In this document: positions 5,052 through 8,054 of the stretch, piece after piece
Numbering within the stretch: position 1 is the first letter of the stretch
How the letters are laid out: each line of letters begins with the position of its first letter
Source of the DNA: a bacterium
GTDB taxonomy: Bacteria; Patescibacteria; Paceibacteria; UBA9973; UBA6065
Length of the DNA: 8,054 nucleotides
Direction of reading: 5' to 3'
NCBI GenBank assembly: GCA_030680695.1
Contig: JAUXUT010000087.1
Coordinates: forward strand, 1-8,054
Made by a program: the position numbers and the translations under genes
The notes under the pieces: model-generated
The model's database searches: none
The model's input: only the letters and a program-made list of their open reading frames with translations
Told to the model about the DNA's origin: nothing

Positions 5052-7340
5052 TTGCAAACGACGAAAGAAATGATTACCAAAATAAATAAAATAAAGAAAT
5101 TTGGCATTTTTAAGGATTTCGTTTGGAATAATTCAATTGATACATTTAAAAATCGAAATCTGATATTTGGTTGGAACTATTCAGGCAAAACAACTCTTTC
5201 AAAACTCTTTCAGATTTTAGAATTTAAGGACAAAAACAAATATTTCAGTGGTTCAGAGATTGAAATTTCAATTAATGATAATGGAACAATTAAACCAATT
5301 AATCAAGATAGTTTAGCAAGTTTCCCATTTATCACAAAAGTTTTCAATAGCGAATTCACTAAACGAATTTTCACTTGGGATGAACCAAAAGAAGGTTTCA
5401 ATCCTATTGCTTTTTATTTGGGTGACCCCGCTGGTGATTTGAAAGCCAAAATAAAAAAGCTTGAAATCATTAATGAAAGGCTTTTAAAACTTCGTGACAA
5501 TAAGTACAAATATATTGTTGATACTTTCGAAAATTACAATAAACAGAACGGCAAGTTTACTGATAAAGCAAAGGACATACGTGACAACTATTTGCCTGGG
5601 TTATATGACCCAACGACATTTAATAAGTCAGAATTAAAAAGAATAGCAGATGTTGTAAAATATGACTTGGCGCAATACATACTCACTCAAACTGATAGGG
5701 ATGCTGCCAAGGCAGAAGCAACAGCAATAAAAAAATATGAAAAGCAAAGGGATAACATCCAAGTAACAGAAAACCTTAAATCTTTGGCGGAGAAGGTCAA
5801 AAATATTCTAGAAGACTCAGCTCCAAAATCTATTTCATTCCCAAACCTTGATGAAGACTCTGCACTTTTTGATTGGGTGCAAAAAGGTATTCCGCTACAT
5901 CAAAATTCATCTGATTGTAAATTTTGTACAAAACCACTACCTGAAAACCGTTTAGAAGATTTAAATTCGTATTATTCCAAGAAACTGCAAGAAATTCAAA
6001 ACGCCATTACCAAGGTGCAAAAAGAAATTTCAGCAGAAAGGGATCTTTTAAAAATCACCTTCCCCAGCAAGAGAGAGATTACTGAAACATACCAGAAATC
6101 ATATGAAGAAGCAACGGAATCTTTTAATGAAACCAAAAAGGAATATGAAAAACAGTTAAGTATTCTTGAATCGGATTTGAAAAATAAGGGATCAAACATA
6201 TTTAATTCAATTCCTCCAACTCCAATTGTAAAAATATCATTTGAAAAGGATTTTAATGCTATTGAAACACATTTAAAAAATCATAACTTATTGTTTGACA
6301 AATTTGAGGAAAGAAAAGATGAAGCCTTAGTAAAGATTATTAATCATTATGTAGCTGAATACCTAAACACTGAGAAATACAACCAGAAAGAAACTGATAA
6401 GAATTCGGCAAATCAAACTATTGGGCTAATTGATACTAAAATTCAAGCCAATGAATTGCTAATAGATGGCTACAATGCACAACTTAGTAATAAGGTTAAA
6501 GGACAATCAGAATTAAATAACATTTTAGAAATATTATTGCATCGTGATGATATAAAAATTGAGATTAGAAATGATAAATTTACCCTTGAACGTTCGGGTC
6601 ATCCTGCAACCGATTTAAGTGAAGGTGAAAAATCGGCAATAGCATTTTCTTATTTCTTAACTGAGCTAAAAGCATTAAGAGATGATGACCCATCCAAGCT
6701 TCCAAAGACAATTATTTTTATAGACGACCCAATTTCCAGTTTAGACAGTAATCATATTTTCCAAGTTAGGTCGTTACTGAAAGACTTTTTTAGAACTGAT
6801 GATTTTGCCCAACTCTTTGTTTCAACTCACAATTTTGAGTTTTTTTCCATAATGTATGATTCAAAAATATTTAGCCAAACAAAAAAAGAAGTAAACCGAC
6901 CTCTATACTTCATTAAAAGAGACCAAGCAGGTGCATCTACAATAGAAAAAATGCCTAAGACTTTCAGCGACTATAAATCAGAATATGTTGGTTTGTTTTT
7001 TATCCTTAAAAATTTTCATGAAAGTCTTGACAAGGAAAATTTCCCATATTTGATCCTTTTGCCAAATGCATTAAGACGCTTTGTTGAGTTGTATACACTT
7101 TCTAAATATCCCGGTAATAATGAAAGTACAGTTGATCAGAGAGTTGAAATAGTTTTCAAATCTGAAGATAAACCATATCATAATATTAAATTGTTGAATT
7201 GGTTTTCTCATCAAAATCAAATGGAAAAATTGCAAAGACACGATGACAAAATAATTCAAGTTTCAGACGCAATTAACGATTTAATTGAATACTTAAAGAA
7301 GCACGATGAGTTACATTGGAAAGGGTTGAATGGAATTTAG
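5052..7340 (+). CDS. RloC/PrrC-like ATPase, probable anticodon nuclease effector
   Basis: This 762-residue ABC-type ATPase of the AAA_13 group has a head split by a long coiled coil. Walker A is GWNYSGKTT (40-48), the signature LSEGEKS (522-528), Walker B and D-loop FIDDPISSLD (556-565), and the switch His H593 is in VSTHN. In the middle, charged coiled-coil-like segments (about 130-280 and 300-500) flank CKFC (289-292), a single CxxC as in the Rad50 and RloC zinc hook. The C-terminus has R675-x3-E679 and H720 (in WFSH), spaced like the PrrC triad R320, E324, H356. RloC and PrrC cut the tRNA anticodon loop to stop translation during phage infection. PrrC is shorter (about 400 residues) and lacks the hook, so RloC is the closer match. 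The same C-terminal residues occur across related AAA_13 proteins, so nuclease activity is not certain. The start is TTG at 5052; ATG at 5070 (residue 7) is a good alternative. No restriction-modification gene lies nearby. Confidence 0.85.
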   Translation: MQTTKEMITKINKIKKFGIFKDFVWNNSIDTFKNRNLIFGWNYSGKTTLSKLFQILEFKDKNKYFSGSEIEISINDNGTIKPINQDSLASFPFITKVFNSEFTKRIFTWDEPKEGFNPIAFYLGDPAGDLKAKIKKLEIINERLLKLRDNKYKYIVDTFENYNKQNGKFTDKAKDIRDNYLPGLYDPTTFNKSELKRIADVVKYDLAQYILTQTDRDAAKAEATAIKKYEKQRDNIQVTENLKSLAEKVKNILEDSAPKSISFPNLDEDSALFDWVQKGIPLHQNSSDCKFCTKPLPENRLEDLNSYYSKKLQEIQNAITKVQKEISAERDLLKITFPSKREITETYQKSYEEATESFNETKKEYEKQLSILESDLKNKGSNIFNSIPPTPIVKISFEKDFNAIETHLKNHNLLFDKFEERKDEALVKIINHYVAEYLNTEKYNQKETDKNSANQTIGLIDTKIQANELLIDGYNAQLSNKVKGQSELNNILEILLHRDDIKIEIRNDKFTLERSGHPATDLSEGEKSAIAFSYFLTELKALRDDDPSKLPKTIIFIDDPISSLDSNHIFQVRSLLKDFFRTDDFAQLFVSTHNFEFFSIMYDSKIFSQTKKEVNRPLYFIKRDQAGASTIEKMPKTFSDYKSEYVGLFFILKNFHESLDKENFPYLILLPNALRRFVELYTLSKYPGNNESTVDQRVEIVFKSEDKPYHNIKLLNWFSHQNQMEKLQRHDDKIIQVSDAINDLIEYLKKHDELHWKGLNGI

Positions 7341-7910
7341 CCAACGCAATTGCAAGCTCATTGACAAAGCCCTGAAAGCCGATGCTCAGACCTAAGCGTA
7401 GCCATTATCCACTCCTTTTTCTCAATATTCTTTTTGATCGGATCGGCGAGATACAGTTTTCAATAACCAGAATAATTCGACTGACAAATTTACCTTCATA
7501 TAGTCGCCGTTGAGTTTACGAAGTTGTACGATGAGCTTCATCATATTTACTATTCTCGCGTTTTCAACCTATTCACAAGCTAATCCAAAGACAAACTGCT
7601 GAATATTTCCCCACACATAAATGACGATCCCAACCAGTTGCCCGAGTGCTTTTCCCCTCCAGTTTCCCACCAACTTTTCCGATTAATTCAGCGACGGTGC
7701 ATTTCCGATGTGTTTTTCTACTTATTTTCATGACCGAGTTCAGGTATTAATTATCTGCTAAGCTATTACCTCCTTCCAGGGTACAGTTCCACTCATTCAA
7801 GGATTTTCTCGGCATATCCTCAGTGCCTTCCGGTATTCCAATTCCTCCTTGAGTGCCCCTCCAAGAGCTTAATTATACTTGCATAAAATTTAACCCTAAA
7901 ACACTCTATC
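7341..7910. other. Long non-coding stretch, probably decayed sequence
   Basis: These 570 bases hold no gene that I can support on either strand. GC is clearly higher than in the island before it. On the minus strand several short open stretches look faintly protein-like: a 52-codon frame at 7573-7731 starting with ATG; a roughly 40-codon frame starting with ATG near 7544; and a 22-codon frame, rich in charged residues, near 7793-7858. They are in different frames, broken by stops, and I recognise none. This fits the remains of an old minus-strand gene or mobile element. No clear terminator is visible after the RloC-like gene; the 8-base palindrome GCAATTGC at 7346-7353 is the only symmetric sequence close to its stop. 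Confidence 0.5.
7874..7881 (+). promoter_or_regulatory. Weak candidate -7 element before the last ORF
   Basis: TATACTTG differs by one base from the Bacteroidota -7 consensus TAnnTTTG. A CTTG at 7848-7851, 22 bases upstream, could act as the -33 element. It would give a leader of about 25-30 bases before the ATG at 7911. Support is positional and weak. Confidence 0.25.
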
Positions 7911-8054
7911 ATGAAAACATTTGAAAAAAATTACATCGGAAAAGGCACCCAGGTCGCGAATTTTCCGCCCCGACCCAAACCGATACCACTTCCTGAGATA
8001 AATTGATGCCACCAAAATATGTGGATTTCGTAGACGTAACAAAATAACGTCTAT
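7911..8054 (+). pseudogene. Frameshifted start of a small conserved Bacteroidota protein (partial)
   Basis: From the ATG at 7911 the frame reads 31 residues and stops at TGA 8004-8006. The first 18, MKTFEKNYIGKGTQVANF, match the opening of a small conserved protein that I recall as common in Bacteroidota, where IGKGTxVxN is followed by two more conserved stretches including a YxTFEVA-type motif. Here the ATG frame runs on as a proline-rich segment and ends in IPLPEIN. From about 8002 the next frame (+1) stays open to the window end and gives GFRRRNKIT, which resembles the expected G-x-x-Y-x-T region. A frameshift near 8001-8005 in a decaying copy would explain this. Alternatively it is a genuine 31-residue ORF, or an assembly error. 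The function of the family is unknown to me. The region beyond 8054 is missing. Confidence 0.4.
8031..8053. repeat. 7-bp inverted repeat at window end
   Basis: TAGACGT (8031-8037) is the exact reverse complement of ACGTCTA (8047-8053), with a 9-base AT-rich spacer. It falls inside the probable pseudogene region. It could be an operator-like dyad or chance, and the window ends directly after it. Confidence 0.25.

Noticed and set aside
5052..7340. Rad50/SbcC or OLD-family repair ATPase
   Set aside because: The CxxC hook recalls Rad50, but the chain is shorter, lacks an adjacent Mre11/SbcD gene and any Toprim domain, and its C-terminus fits RloC/PrrC better.
7573..7731. Minus-strand 52-codon ORF starting with ATG
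   Set aside because: No ribosome binding site, no known motif, and neighbouring frames look equally protein-like; treated as part of the decayed stretch.
1..8054. CRISPR array, tRNA or rRNA genes
   Set aside because: No regularly spaced direct repeats and no tRNA or rRNA-like sequence were seen on reading through the window.

Overview
The window looks like a Bacteroidota chromosome (Bacteroidales-like). The grounds are a RadC of the Bacteroidota type, no clear Shine-Dalgarno sequence in front of most genes, a candidate promoter carrying the Bacteroidota -7 element TAnnTTTG, and near the right end the start of a small conserved protein (motif IGKGTQVAN) that I know only from Bacteroidota. These are recognition-based judgements, since no search was run.

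Left part (1-1070): the lysine-rich tail of a gene entering from outside the window, a 250-base non-coding leader with one perfect 8-bp hairpin, radC, and a strong intrinsic terminator with a GAAA tetraloop. This part has moderate GC (32 of 60 bases at 421-480).

Middle part (about 1070-7340): a clearly AT-richer block (11 GC of 60 at 1321-1380) with four genes, all on the plus strand. In order they are: a degenerate class III nucleotide-cyclase-like protein; a small conserved protein with a possible HEPN-like fold; an 837-residue fusion of an HD phosphohydrolase domain to an Hsp90/GHKL-type ATPase; and a 762-residue ABC-type ATPase with a coiled coil, a CxxC zinc-hook-like motif and a C-terminal Arg-x3-Glu...His signature like the RloC/PrrC anticodon nucleases. 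The last two are two bases apart and almost certainly co-translated. A 13-bp perfect inverted repeat with a 44-base loop lies between the first two genes. I read this block as a horizontally acquired defence or abortive-infection island next to radC.

Right part (7341-8054): GC rises again (32 of 60 at 7621-7680). About 570 bases hold no convincing gene and look like decayed sequence. They are followed by what seems to be a frameshifted copy of the small conserved protein, cut by the window end.

Working model (inference): the RloC-like ATPase is the effector, probably a tRNA-cleaving nuclease. The HD-Hsp90 fusion is its partner, acting as chaperone-like controller, sensor or nucleotide-pool modifier. 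The cyclase-like and HEPN-like proteins may be further parts of the same system or independent cargo. RloC and PrrC are best known beside type I restriction genes; none are seen here, and the coupling to an HD-Hsp90 protein is the most interesting feature of the window.
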